Assembly: GCF_011927795.1 (NCBI RefSeq)
Contig: NZ_JAATJJ010000001.1
Span: 744,001-808,000, forward strand
Source: Saonia flava
Lineage (GTDB): Bacteria > Bacteroidota > Bacteroidia > Flavobacteriales > Flavobacteriaceae
Length of the DNA stretch: 64,000 bases
Reading direction: 5' to 3'
Shown here: positions 28,981 through 37,449 of the stretch, in pieces
How the letters are laid out: each line of letters opens with the position of its first letter
How positions within the stretch are numbered: the first letter of the stretch is position 1
Program-made: the position numbers and the translations under genes
The notes under the pieces: generated by a model
Databases searched by the model: none
Told to the model about the DNA's origin: nothing
What the model saw: the letters and a program-made list of their open reading frames with translations, nothing else

Positions 28981-30321
28981 TTAATTAATATTAAAAATAG
29001 GTAGTCCACCATAAAAATCCAGTGTCTTTTCATTGACCCTAAGGCGCAACCGCACCTGCAAATTTTCATTTTGTGCCGTTCCAAATAAATTTTTTGCTTG
29101 GAACAGTTCCAATGCATTGATCAATCCCTTGTCATATCTTTTTTGGGCTATGGTAAAGGCCAACTCTTGGGATTCCATTCTTTTTGCACTCTGCTTTACC
29201 TCATTCTTAAGTGCATTGTTTTCTTGTACCAATTGTTGTATCAATTGAAAGAGTTCCTGTTCCTGTATTTTAACCGCATTATTGGCCCTTTGCATGTTTA
29301 TTTTCTGCTGCTTAACCCTAGAGCGTCCAGACCAACCATTACTGATGGGAACATTCAAAGAAACTCCTATATATCGAGATGTATTATCTTTAATCTGGTT
29401 GTTAAAAGGGATTAATATCCCCAGAGAATCCACATTGGTCTCAAAGTACCCCGTTCCAAATCCAGAAAATATAGATAATGAGGGTGACAGCAACCCCCTA
29501 GCCGCCGCCAATTGTTTTTTTGCTGCCTTTGCCCTCAGTTCTTGTCCTTTTAAAAGTGGAATAAATTCCTTGGCAGAATTATAGACTGAATCTATATCCA
29601 GGTTTCTATCCATGGTTACAATCATATCCATTTCTTCCGTTAATTCAATGTCCTCAACATTTTCCAAATTCATTTCCTGTAATAAGGTAAGTTTACTAGC
29701 GGCAAGAAGGTTCTTATTCTGTGTAACCAATAATTGATCACCCAACAAAGCTGCTTCCGCCTCATACAGATCAGCACCCGCTTTTAAACCTAATTCAATT
29801 TGCTTTTTAACCAGATTATAATTGGTCTGGGATATTCCGGCCTGTTCTATTGAATTAATAACTAATCCCTCGTAAAATTTAATATCGTAATAGGCCGTCA
29901 TGACCCTAAAGGCCAAAAGATACTTTTGTTGCTGCACATCTTCCATAGCTGCTTTGTACAAAAACTTGGATGCCTTAATTGAATTTAGTTTTTGAAAACC
30001 TTGAAAAAGGTCCATGGAAGCATTTACTGCATAATTGTTTGAAAAGAAATCGGTATTGACATATCCTCCCGTATTTGGATCTTCAGACCTACCATAGTTA
30101 ATGTTATAATCAACAGACCCATTAACCGATGGCAAAAGATTCCTTACTGATTGTCTATAGGTTTCCTTACCAGAATTCATAGTATACTTAAAATCGTTGA
30201 GCTGTAGATTATGTTCCAGAGCATAGGAAACACATTCATCCAAAGTCCAAGCTTCTTGCGCAGACATTCGAATTGAAATCAGCAAGAAGAGAAATAGAAT
30301 TATATATTTTTTAAACGTCAT
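28981..30321 (-). CDS. TolC-family outer membrane efflux protein (446 aa)
   Basis: A signal peptide (cleavage after about MSAQ, residue 21) is followed by the TolC opening WTLDECVSYALEHNLQL and two alternating coiled-coil/strand repeats. The length of 446 aa is normal for outer membrane efflux proteins. It should form the trimeric exit duct for the adaptor and permeases encoded downstream. It is the first gene of the minus-strand array. A candidate sigma-54 -24 box lies 35-41 nt upstream of its start and two palindromes lie further up, so expression is likely set by the divergent response regulator. Confidence 0.93.
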   Translation of the reverse strand: MTFKKYIILFLFLLISIRMSAQEAWTLDECVSYALEHNLQLNDFKYTMNSGKETYRQSVRNLLPSVNGSVDYNINYGRSEDPNTGGYVNTDFFSNNYAVNASMDLFQGFQKLNSIKASKFLYKAAMEDVQQQKYLLAFRVMTAYYDIKFYEGLVINSIEQAGISQTNYNLVKKQIELGLKAGADLYEAEAALLGDQLLVTQNKNLLAASKLTLLQEMNLENVEDIELTEEMDMIVTMDRNLDIDSVYNSAKEFIPLLKGQELRAKAAKKQLAAARGLLSPSLSIFSGFGTGYFETNVDSLGILIPFNNQIKDNTSRYIGVSLNVPISNGWSGRSRVKQQKINMQRANNAVKIQEQELFQLIQQLVQENNALKNEVKQSAKRMESQELAFTIAQKRYDKGLINALELFQAKNLFGTAQNENLQVRLRLRVNEKTLDFYGGLPIFNIN

Positions 30322-30345
30322 ATCTTTTTATGTGTGCCAAACTGT

Positions 30346-30362
30346 ATTCTATAGTCGTGCCA
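30346..30362 (-). promoter_or_regulatory. Candidate sigma-54 promoter for the tolC efflux locus
   Basis: On the minus strand TGGCACG (30362-30356) is a perfect -24 element. After ACTA comes TAGAA, which keeps T and G of the -12 element TTGCA but not the C. The predicted start near 30337 leaves a leader of about 16 nt. The neighbouring gene is a sigma-54 activator, which supports the call; the weak -12 box is the main doubt. Confidence 0.5.
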
Positions 30363-30424
30363 TAAAATTAAATATCTGATAATCAATTATTTAAATGTAT
30401 TTTCATTTTACATAGACCCTATCC

Positions 30425-30465
30425 GTGTAAAAAATTTATACAAATAGTGTAAAAATTTTATACAC
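30425..30465. promoter_or_regulatory. Two tandem dyads, probable enhancer site of the divergent NtrC-type regulator
   Basis: GTGTAAAAAATTTATACA (30425-30442) and GTGTAAAAATTTTATACAC (30447-30465) are two near-palindromes with half-sites GTGTA and TATAC/TACAC. Their centres are about 22 bp apart, two turns of the helix, so both face the same side. The pair lies about 100 bp upstream of the predicted tolC start and about 60 bp upstream of the regulator ATG. That placement fits sigma-54 activation of the array and possible autoregulation. Confidence 0.6.
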
Positions 30466-30523
30466 TCCTATGCTGTAAATCATTTCAAATTGTAGCTTTA
30501 CATAACTCACAATACAATTTTTA

Positions 30524-31888
30524 ATGATTGATGGTAAAATTTTATTGGTAGATGACAACAAAAGTATTTTAAGCGCTTTGGAAATTCTATTGCAGTTTGA
30601 GTACAAATCTGTCCATACCATTTCCAATCCAAATCAAATTACATCCTATCCCAATCTAGAGAGTTTTGATATTGTCTTGCTGGATATGAATTTTTCTGCT
30701 GGTGTAAATACCGGTAATGAAGGACTCTTTTGGTTAAAGGAAATAAAGAAAAAAACACCTCATACCTCTATTATTATGATGACGGCATATGGAGCTGTCG
30801 ATTTAGCCGTGAAGGCACTAAAAGAAGGTGCTGCCGATTTTATTCTAAAACCTTGGAACAATGAGAAGCTTTTGGCAACGGTAAAATCTGCCTATCAATT
30901 ACGAAAGTCAAAGAAAGAGGTGTTTCAACTTAAACAAAAAGAGAATAATCTAAAGCAAGTCATTAATCAGAACAAAAACTTGATTATTGGGAATTCAAAG
31001 CCATTAAATTCAGTCTTAAGTCTGGTCCATAAGGTAGCCAAAACGGATGTAAATGTATTGATTACTGGTGAAAATGGCACGGGAAAAGAGCTAATTGCCA
31101 GAGAATTACATCAAAAATCTCCCCGACAACAAGAGGTGTTTATCAATGTGGATATGGGCTCCATCTCCGAAAATTTATTTGAAAGCGAATTGTTTGGGCA
31201 TACCAAAGGTTCTTTTACCGATGCTAAGGAAGATAGGGCCGGTAAATTTGAAGCGGCAAATGGAGGCACCTTGTTTTTGGATGAAATTGGAAATCTTTCT
31301 CTGCAAACCCAGGCAAAATTGCTTTCTGCAATTCAAAATAAAACAATCGTGAGAGTAGGCTCCAACAAACCCATTCCTGTAGATATTAGACTTGTTTGTG
31401 CTACCAATTGCAATTTGGAGCAAATGGTTCTAGAAGGTATTTTCCGTGAAGATTTATTGTATCGTATAAACACCATACATATAGAAGTTCCTGCCTTGCG
31501 CGAACGGGAAAATGATATTCTTTTATTGGCTGATTTCTACCTTAAGAAATTCGCTTCCAAGTATGGAAAACAAGGGCTTAGAATTAACAATGCTGCCGAA
31601 GAAAAATTAATGGCGTACCAATGGCCAGGCAATGTAAGGGAGTTGCAGCATACTATGGAAAGAACTGTTATTTTGAGTGAAGGAAATATATTAAAAGCTT
31701 CGGATTTTCTATTGAATCCTAAAACAGCAATTGCTATTGATAGCGGTCCAAATACTTTGGATGAAATGGAGCAATTAATGATTACAAAAGCTCTGGAAAA
31801 GCACAACGGGAATTATAGTGCAGCAGCCAATCAATTAGGTGTTTCCAGACAAACATTGTACAACAAAATAAAAAAATCAGGGAACTAA
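30524..31888 (+). CDS. Sigma-54-dependent response regulator, NtrC family (454 aa)
   Basis: Domains in order: receiver (1-125) with acidic pair Asp10/Asp11, phospho-acceptor Asp54 and the Lys of FILKPW; AAA+ activator domain with Walker A GENGTGKE (about 168-175), Walker B GGTLFLDEIG, and arginine-finger region FREDLLYRIN; C-terminal Fis-type HTH (NYSAAANQLGVSRQTLYNKIK). The sigma-54 contact loop reads GSFTDA instead of GAFTGA, a conservative variant. It diverges from the tolC locus across a 202-nt region with two palindromes and forms an operon with the kinase that follows (TAATG overlap). It most likely activates the efflux array. The envelope signal sensed is unknown. Confidence 0.93.
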   Translation: MIDGKILLVDDNKSILSALEILLQFEYKSVHTISNPNQITSYPNLESFDIVLLDMNFSAGVNTGNEGLFWLKEIKKKTPHTSIIMMTAYGAVDLAVKALKEGAADFILKPWNNEKLLATVKSAYQLRKSKKEVFQLKQKENNLKQVINQNKNLIIGNSKPLNSVLSLVHKVAKTDVNVLITGENGTGKELIARELHQKSPRQQEVFINVDMGSISENLFESELFGHTKGSFTDAKEDRAGKFEAANGGTLFLDEIGNLSLQTQAKLLSAIQNKTIVRVGSNKPIPVDIRLVCATNCNLEQMVLEGIFREDLLYRINTIHIEVPALRERENDILLLADFYLKKFASKYGKQGLRINNAAEEKLMAYQWPGNVRELQHTMERTVILSEGNILKASDFLLNPKTAIAIDSGPNTLDEMEQLMITKALEKHNGNYSAAANQLGVSRQTLYNKIKKSGN

Positions 31889-33237
31889 TGGTAAGCAGGC
31901 ATATTTATTTTCAACTGGTGCTTCGAATTGTTTTTATTACTGCCTCTGCCATGGGTATGGCCTATTTTATATTTAACGCCCAATACATTCTATTTTCCAT
32001 CTTTTTGATCGCTTTGGTCACCCAAACCTATTATTTGATTTCATATGTAAACCAGACCAACAGAAAGATTGCCTATTTTTTTGATGCCATTAAAAATGAG
32101 GATTTCACGCTCCGATTCCCTGAAAAATTAAGTGTTAAGTCCTTAGAGGAATTAAACCACAGTCTAAACTTGCTTAACGAACAAATACAGAACATCCATT
32201 TAAAAAAGCAGGCGCAGGAACAATATTATCAAGAAATATTGAAGCAGGCCAATATTGGTATTTTAACTTTTAATCAAAAAGGGCATATTCTATTTGCCAA
32301 TCCCACAGTGGAAAAGTTGTTGAACCATAAGCCCTTAAACCACATTAAACAATTACAGCAAGTGGATCATAAGCTATACGCCATATTTTCTGAGCTGAAA
32401 CCTTTTGATCGAAAACTTTTTCAATTGACCAATGAACGTGAAAGAACTCAATTGGCCATAAAATGTACCTCAATAGCCATTGACGACCAATCCCTATTAC
32501 TTGTGGTCATACAGGATATCCATCAAGAATTGGACGAAAAAGAAACTGATTCTTGGGTAAAATTGATTCGGGTACTTACCCATGAGATTATGAATACCAT
32601 CACTCCCATTACGTCCATTTCTGATTCTATTTTGAAGTATTTTAGAGGGAAAAACGGAATGGTATCAGTTGATAATTTTACCGAAGACCAATTAAACAAT
32701 ACCGCAAAAGGCCTGGAAGTTATTAAAGAACAAGGAACAGATTTAATGAGTTTTGTGCAATCGTATAGGACACTCCTAAGTGTTCCCGAACCAGATAAAG
32801 AATTGGTCTCTGCCCAAAAGCTGTTGGAAAAGGTGAAAATCTTAATTCCTAAAACCGAAGAAAATCAACATATTACAATAGAAACCATTATAGAACCCAA
32901 AGACTTGGAGTTTTTTATTGATGAAAAACAAATCACCCAAGTATTGATGAATTTAAGTAAGAATGCCCTACAATCGGTAAGCCTACAAGAAAATGGACAA
33001 ATCAAAATAAAGGCGGGTATTAATAATGAGGAAAGTAAATATATAGCCGTTTGGGACAATGGCCCTGGAATATCCCCAGAAGTCATCAATGAGGTTTTTG
33101 TTCCTTTCTTTACCACAAAGGATACTGGGACCGGAATTGGTCTCAGCCTCTCCAAACAGATTTTACATCTGCATGGTGGTAGTTTAAAAGTTAATTCTAT
33201 CCCTAATAGGGAAACGGTTTTTTTACTAACCTTTTAA
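31888..33237 (+). CDS. Sensor histidine kinase, NtrY/AtoS-like (449 aa)
   Basis: Two TM segments (about 10-29 and 33-53) with almost no periplasmic loop, a HAMP-like stretch, a PAS-type region (about 115-215, ANIGILTFNQKGHILFANPTVEKLL), the phospho-acceptor His232 in LTHEIMNTITPI, and a HATPase domain with N box NLSKNALQS, G1 DNGPGI and G2 TGTGIGLSLS. The missing extracytoplasmic domain suggests it senses a signal in the membrane or cytoplasm. It is translationally coupled to the response regulator. Its last bases overlap the end of the convergent oxidoreductase gene by 4 nt. Confidence 0.93.
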   Translation: MVSRHIYFQLVLRIVFITASAMGMAYFIFNAQYILFSIFLIALVTQTYYLISYVNQTNRKIAYFFDAIKNEDFTLRFPEKLSVKSLEELNHSLNLLNEQIQNIHLKKQAQEQYYQEILKQANIGILTFNQKGHILFANPTVEKLLNHKPLNHIKQLQQVDHKLYAIFSELKPFDRKLFQLTNERERTQLAIKCTSIAIDDQSLLLVVIQDIHQELDEKETDSWVKLIRVLTHEIMNTITPITSISDSILKYFRGKNGMVSVDNFTEDQLNNTAKGLEVIKEQGTDLMSFVQSYRTLLSVPEPDKELVSAQKLLEKVKILIPKTEENQHITIETIIEPKDLEFFIDEKQITQVLMNLSKNALQSVSLQENGQIKIKAGINNEESKYIAVWDNGPGISPEVINEVFVPFFTTKDTGTGIGLSLSKQILHLHGGSLKVNSIPNRETVFLLTF

Positions 33238-34607
33238 GAACTGAAAGGATGCACCCATGGTCCTCTATATTCTCTTTTTAACAAGGCTGTTGCCTCCTCG
33301 TCATCCACAACTATTTTTTTACTTGGGTCGTATACCAAGGGTCTCCCGGTCTTCATGGCGAGGTTGGCCAAAATACAACTGGCTGTGGAAATATGTCCTT
33401 CTTCTATATCAGCCACAGGTAGTGTCCCTTTTTCAATAGCAGCTATAAAATCCAACATATGAAGCCTGGTAGCTGGAGCAGCATTGAGCTCTATCCTTTC
33501 TTCTGTTAAATCTTCAGGGTACTTTTCTCTTTCATAAACAACATCTTTATGTATGGCACCTTCCTTATCATTTCCAACTGGGATAAAATCGTACTGCATG
33601 GTGCTTGCTTTTAAAGTTCCTTTGTCTCCATACATAATAAATGACCAAGGGTAATCTGGATCTGCAGGGGTACCCCATGTTCTATGTTGCCAAACACAAT
33701 TTAAATCATCGAACTCAAAAATAGCATGTTGGGTATCAGATATATTGGATTTAGCATCATTCTGAACATAGATTCCTCCTGTAGAAGTAATACGCTTGGG
33801 CCATCCCAATTTAAGCATCCACCTTACCGTATCCAACATATGCACGCACATATCCCCCATAACACCATTTCCATATTCCATAAAGGCTCTCCACCATCTT
33901 ATGTGTGGTATTCCATCATAAGGTCGCATAGGGGCAGGACCTGTCCACATTTCATAATCAAAATGGTCGGGAACTTCTTGCAAGGGAGGGTTTCCATTAT
34001 TTCTCATAGGGAAGTAACAGCACATTTCTACATGGGAAATAGTTCCTAAAAGCCCCGCATCCACAATGTTCTTTTTAGCATCGATCAAGTGCGGGGTACT
34101 TTTTCGTTGTGTACCAACTTGAACCACGCGATTATATTTACGGGCAGCAGCCACCATGGCCTCACCTTCCAAAACATCCACGCTTATTGGTTTTTGTACA
34201 TACACATGGGCACCCGCCTTTAAAGCGTCGATCGTTTGTAGTGCATGCCAATGATCGGGAGTTCCTATTAAAACAATATCCAATTCGTTTTCGGAAAGCA
34301 TTTTTCTATAATCAGTATATTTTTTTGGTTTTTTACCCGATTTTTGTCTTTGGCTTACAAGTGTTACGGCTTCATCCAGAAAATGCTTATCCACTTCCGC
34401 AATTGAAACCACTTCTACATTGGCAACTTGTATCAATCTAAAAAGATCACTTTTACCATACCATCCTGCTCCTATTAATGCTACGCGATAGGTTTTCTCA
34501 CTGTACATTAATTCCAGTCCATAAGCTCCAAATGAGGATAGGGCCAATGAGGCCGTTGTCCCTTTAATAAAATTTCGTCGGTTGATGTTGAATACTTTGT
34601 TTTCCAT
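33234..34607 (-). CDS. Tat-exported Gfo/Idh/MocA family oxidoreductase (457 aa)
   Basis: The N-terminus carries a twin-arginine signal (NRRNFIKG, Arg10-Arg11). A Rossmann NAD(P)-binding domain follows, with GAGWYG near residue 47, then GTPDHWH and the catalytic-lysine loop written VQKPIS (Q where classical members have E of EKP). The C-terminal half has the usual GFO/IDH/MocA substrate region with W and H motifs (DMCVHMLDTVRWML). By family it oxidises, reduces or otherwise rearranges a sugar-type compound with a tightly held nicotinamide cofactor, here in the periplasm. It is monocistronic and convergent with the kinase gene. Confidence 0.9.
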   Translation of the reverse strand: MENKVFNINRRNFIKGTTASLALSSFGAYGLELMYSEKTYRVALIGAGWYGKSDLFRLIQVANVEVVSIAEVDKHFLDEAVTLVSQRQKSGKKPKKYTDYRKMLSENELDIVLIGTPDHWHALQTIDALKAGAHVYVQKPISVDVLEGEAMVAAARKYNRVVQVGTQRKSTPHLIDAKKNIVDAGLLGTISHVEMCCYFPMRNNGNPPLQEVPDHFDYEMWTGPAPMRPYDGIPHIRWWRAFMEYGNGVMGDMCVHMLDTVRWMLKLGWPKRITSTGGIYVQNDAKSNISDTQHAIFEFDDLNCVWQHRTWGTPADPDYPWSFIMYGDKGTLKASTMQYDFIPVGNDKEGAIHKDVVYEREKYPEDLTEERIELNAAPATRLHMLDFIAAIEKGTLPVADIEEGHISTASCILANLAMKTGRPLVYDPSKKIVVDDEEATALLKREYRGPWVHPFSS

Positions 34608-34747
34608 AGGTAAAAGATATGAAATTTTGATAAAAAATAGGGCAATATTTTTTCAATATTACATTGACAATATGAAGTTTTTCCTTTCCTACAATCAGAA
34701 ATAAAAATTATAGAATAACAACAGTAGCCTTTTTCTGTCCAAAGAAG

Positions 34748-34755
34748 TAACTTTA
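34748..34755 (+). promoter_or_regulatory. Weak candidate -7 box upstream of the cNMP/CBS gene
   Basis: TAACTTTA differs from the Bacteroidota -7 consensus TAnnTTTG at the last base. A T-rich stretch (ttttt) lies about 17 nt upstream. The implied leader before the ATG at 34775 is about a dozen nt. Confidence 0.3.
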
Positions 34756-34774
34756 TCATTCATAAACCTAAATA

Positions 34775-36697
34775 ATGAAAAACACTATCTCTGAAAGGGT
34801 AGCGGATTTTATCAAAAAATTTCCTCCTTTTAATGAATTGAGTCAACAAGATGTAGCGTCCCTATCTGAAGAGATAAGCATTCTTTACAAAGAAAAAGGA
34901 GGTGTTGTTTTTGATGAAGGAGAAGCCCCACATAGCAATTTCTATATTGTTCACAAAGGCGCCGTATCCCTCAAAAAAAAGGAATCAACGGACATTATTG
35001 ATATTTGTGATGAAGGGGATATATTTGGTCTTCGTCCCCTAATTGCCAATGAAAACTATATCCTTGAAGCCAGTGCTCTTGAAGAAAGTATAATCTATTC
35101 CATTCCTATAGATATATTTAAACCCGTCGCAAAAAAGAACAAAGAAGTAGGCAACTTTTTAATTGAGAGTTTTGCCTCTAACACAAGAAACCCATATTCC
35201 AGAAGTCATAGAGGCCATCTTTATGGCGATACTGATATGTTGGAACCCATAAACCCCAATGCCAAATTATTGGATCTACAACCTATTAGATTCTCAAAAA
35301 AAGTTATTTCATGCGCAGAAAGTACCCCTATAAAAAAGGTGGCTGAAAAGATGACCAAGAACAATATTGGGGCAATGCTGGTAGTAAAACAAAAACTGCC
35401 TGTAGGCATGATTACCGATAAGGATTTGCGCAATAAGGTAGTAACAGGAGAATACCCAATTACCACCCCTGCTAATAAAATAATGTCTTCCCCTATAATT
35501 ACCTATCCCAGTAAACTTACGATTACCCAAGCACAAATGGCCATGATGAAAAACAACATAAGTCATTTATGTCTTACCATCGATGGAACTCCAGACACCG
35601 AAGCAATCGGAATATTATCTAAACACGATGTCATGGTTTCTTTGGGAAACAACCCAGCGGTACTAATAAAAGAAATAAAAAGAGCTAAAAAATTTAAACA
35701 AATAAAGCCCCTTCGTAAAAGCATAATGAATTTGCTAAGTGGTTATTTAGAAGTAAACATTCCTATGCGGCTCACTTCCAAAATTATTTCTGAACTTAAT
35801 GACGCCTGTACAAAACAAATTATAAAAATCGCACTTTCTAAAATGTCCACACCACCGCCTGTTGCTTTTAGCTGGTTGGCAATGGGCAGTCAAGGAAGAA
35901 GTGAACAATTACTGCACACGGATCAGGACAACGCCATAATTTTTGAAGATGTCCCTGAAGATAAATTGCCAGAGACCACATCCTATTTTCTAGAATTAGC
36001 CAAACTGGTCAATAGGGGGTTGAATGTTATTGGTTATGAATACTGTCCAGCAGAAATGATGGCCTCTAACCCTCATTGGTGCTTAAGTTTTTCTGAGTGG
36101 AAGAATGTAACTTCCCATTGGATCATTAACCCTGGACCAGATGAAGTACTCTTGTCTTCTATATTCTTTGACTATAACCTTGCTTATGGAAACAAACAGT
36201 TAGTGGATGATTTGTCCCAACATATTTTTGATAACGTAAAGAAGTACCCTATTTTTTTAATTCATCTTGCTGCAGGGGCCCTACAAAATCCATCACCCAC
36301 TGGTTTTTTTAGGCAATTTTTAGTGGAACAAGATGGGGAGCACAGAGATTTTTTTGATATTAAAATGCGTGCTTTAATGCCTCTAACAGATGCAGCCAGA
36401 GTTCTCATTTTATCGCATTCCATTAAATCCATAAACAGTACGGAAGAGCGTTTTGAAAAATTGGCGGAACTGGAACCCAATAATGCAGAACTTTATATGT
36501 CCTGTTCCTATGCTACTAAAGCATTGCTTAAATATAGAACTAAGCAAGGGCTGTTGCACAATGACTCAGGTAGGTATATTTCATTGGATACTTTAAGCAA
36601 AGAAGAAAAGATTAAATTAAAAAGGACATTTAAAACTATTAAAGAAATTCAGGAACTTGTTTCGTTACGCTTTAAGGTTGCAAACATTTTAGGATGA
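34775..36697 (+). CDS. cNMP-binding / CBS / DUF294 nucleotidyltransferase protein (640 aa)
   Basis: Cytoplasmic signalling protein. A cyclic-nucleotide-binding-like domain (about 15-130, FDEGEAPHSNFYIVHKGAVSL) is followed by a CBS pair (about 170-305, with VGMITDKDLRNKVV), then a DUF294 nucleotidyltransferase core with GSQGRSEQLLHTDQDNAI (about 370), whose two Asp residues (DxD) suit metal binding, and a helical DUF294 C-terminal domain. Family members of this build resemble GlnD-type uridylyltransferases, but the partner protein is unknown. The stop overlaps the exonuclease start by ATGA. From memory the same pair neighbours acetate-type symporters in proteobacteria, and here too acs and the symporter are close. 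Confidence 0.9.
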   Translation: MKNTISERVADFIKKFPPFNELSQQDVASLSEEISILYKEKGGVVFDEGEAPHSNFYIVHKGAVSLKKKESTDIIDICDEGDIFGLRPLIANENYILEASALEESIIYSIPIDIFKPVAKKNKEVGNFLIESFASNTRNPYSRSHRGHLYGDTDMLEPINPNAKLLDLQPIRFSKKVISCAESTPIKKVAEKMTKNNIGAMLVVKQKLPVGMITDKDLRNKVVTGEYPITTPANKIMSSPIITYPSKLTITQAQMAMMKNNISHLCLTIDGTPDTEAIGILSKHDVMVSLGNNPAVLIKEIKRAKKFKQIKPLRKSIMNLLSGYLEVNIPMRLTSKIISELNDACTKQIIKIALSKMSTPPPVAFSWLAMGSQGRSEQLLHTDQDNAIIFEDVPEDKLPETTSYFLELAKLVNRGLNVIGYEYCPAEMMASNPHWCLSFSEWKNVTSHWIINPGPDEVLLSSIFFDYNLAYGNKQLVDDLSQHIFDNVKKYPIFLIHLAAGALQNPSPTGFFRQFLVEQDGEHRDFFDIKMRALMPLTDAARVLILSHSIKSINSTEERFEKLAELEPNNAELYMSCSYATKALLKYRTKQGLLHNDSGRYISLDTLSKEEKIKLKRTFKTIKEIQELVSLRFKVANILG

Positions 36698-37347
36698 TAT
36701 CACTTTTTAAAAAGAAGGAAAACAATTTGCCCCAATTCTGGAAAGCCTATGAAGGCACCTTTAGTGAGCCTATTCCCGAAAAAGTGGAGAATGTTAGGTT
36801 TGTTGTTTTGGATACAGAAACCACAGGTTTTAATTATAGCACCGACCGTATGCTCTGTATTGGAGCCCTTATTTTGCTCAATAGGACCATATCCATTAAA
36901 GAAGTTTTTGAAACCTATTTACAGCAAAAATATTATGACAAGGATACCGCCAAAATTCATGGCATTCTTAAAAAAGGAAAAATAAAACGTGTGTCAGAAT
37001 TTGAAGCATTGCAACAGTTCTTGGCCTATATTGGGAATTCGGTCATTGTGGCGCACCATGCCAATTTTGATATTACCATGATAAACAAGGCTTTAAAAAG
37101 ACAAGGGCTTCCCAAGTTGAAGAATAAAGTATTGGACACTTCGACCCTATACAAAAGATCTTTGCTAGCCACACCTCTTTTGCACAAAAAAGAGCATTAC
37201 ACATTAGATGAATTGGCAGAGAAATTCAGTATATCCAAAAAGGACAGACACACAGCAGTTGGTGATGCCTATATAACCGCCATTGCTTTTCTTAAAATAC
37301 TGGATCGCTTAAAGCCAAAAAAAACAAAAAGTCTTTTTTATAGTTAA
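36694..37347 (+). CDS. 3'-5' exonuclease, DnaQ-like DEDDh type (217 aa)
   Basis: ExoI motif VVLDTETTG (Asp40, Glu42), ExoII in VAHHANFDITMI and ExoIII DRHTAVGDA supply the DEDDh catalytic set, so the enzyme should be active. It is about the length of DNA polymerase III epsilon subunits but has its own N-terminal extension (ENNLPQFWKAYEG) found in the group that travels with DUF294 proteins. It is translationally coupled to the DUF294 gene, which suggests a joint function rather than replication proofreading. It converges on acs with 102 nt between. Confidence 0.88.
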   Translation: MISLFKKKENNLPQFWKAYEGTFSEPIPEKVENVRFVVLDTETTGFNYSTDRMLCIGALILLNRTISIKEVFETYLQQKYYDKDTAKIHGILKKGKIKRVSEFEALQQFLAYIGNSVIVAHHANFDITMINKALKRQGLPKLKNKVLDTSTLYKRSLLATPLLHKKEHYTLDELAEKFSISKKDRHTAVGDAYITAIAFLKILDRLKPKKTKSLFYS

Positions 37348-37449
37348 AATCATTTTGATCAGAATGCTATAAGTATGAGAAATCCAAGAATAAGAGTTTA
37401 GATTTCTCGGTCTTTTCCTCCTTTGAAATGGCATATGGGCAATACTTAT

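Noticed and set aside
30315-30340. A second TGGCAC on the minus strand (TTGGCACACA) nearer to tolC
   Set aside because: A sigma-54 start from it would fall inside the tolC coding region and the -12 position shows AAAAG, so I prefer the box at 30362-30346.
36694-37347. Calling the exonuclease the replicative DnaQ epsilon subunit
   Set aside because: It is coupled to a DUF294 gene and has the N-terminal extension of that accessory group, so a proofreading role is not supported.
37377-37408. GAGAAATC/GATTTCTC inverted repeat between the exonuclease and acs genes as a terminator
   Set aside because: The loop is 16 nt and no clean T-run follows on either strand, so evidence is too weak.
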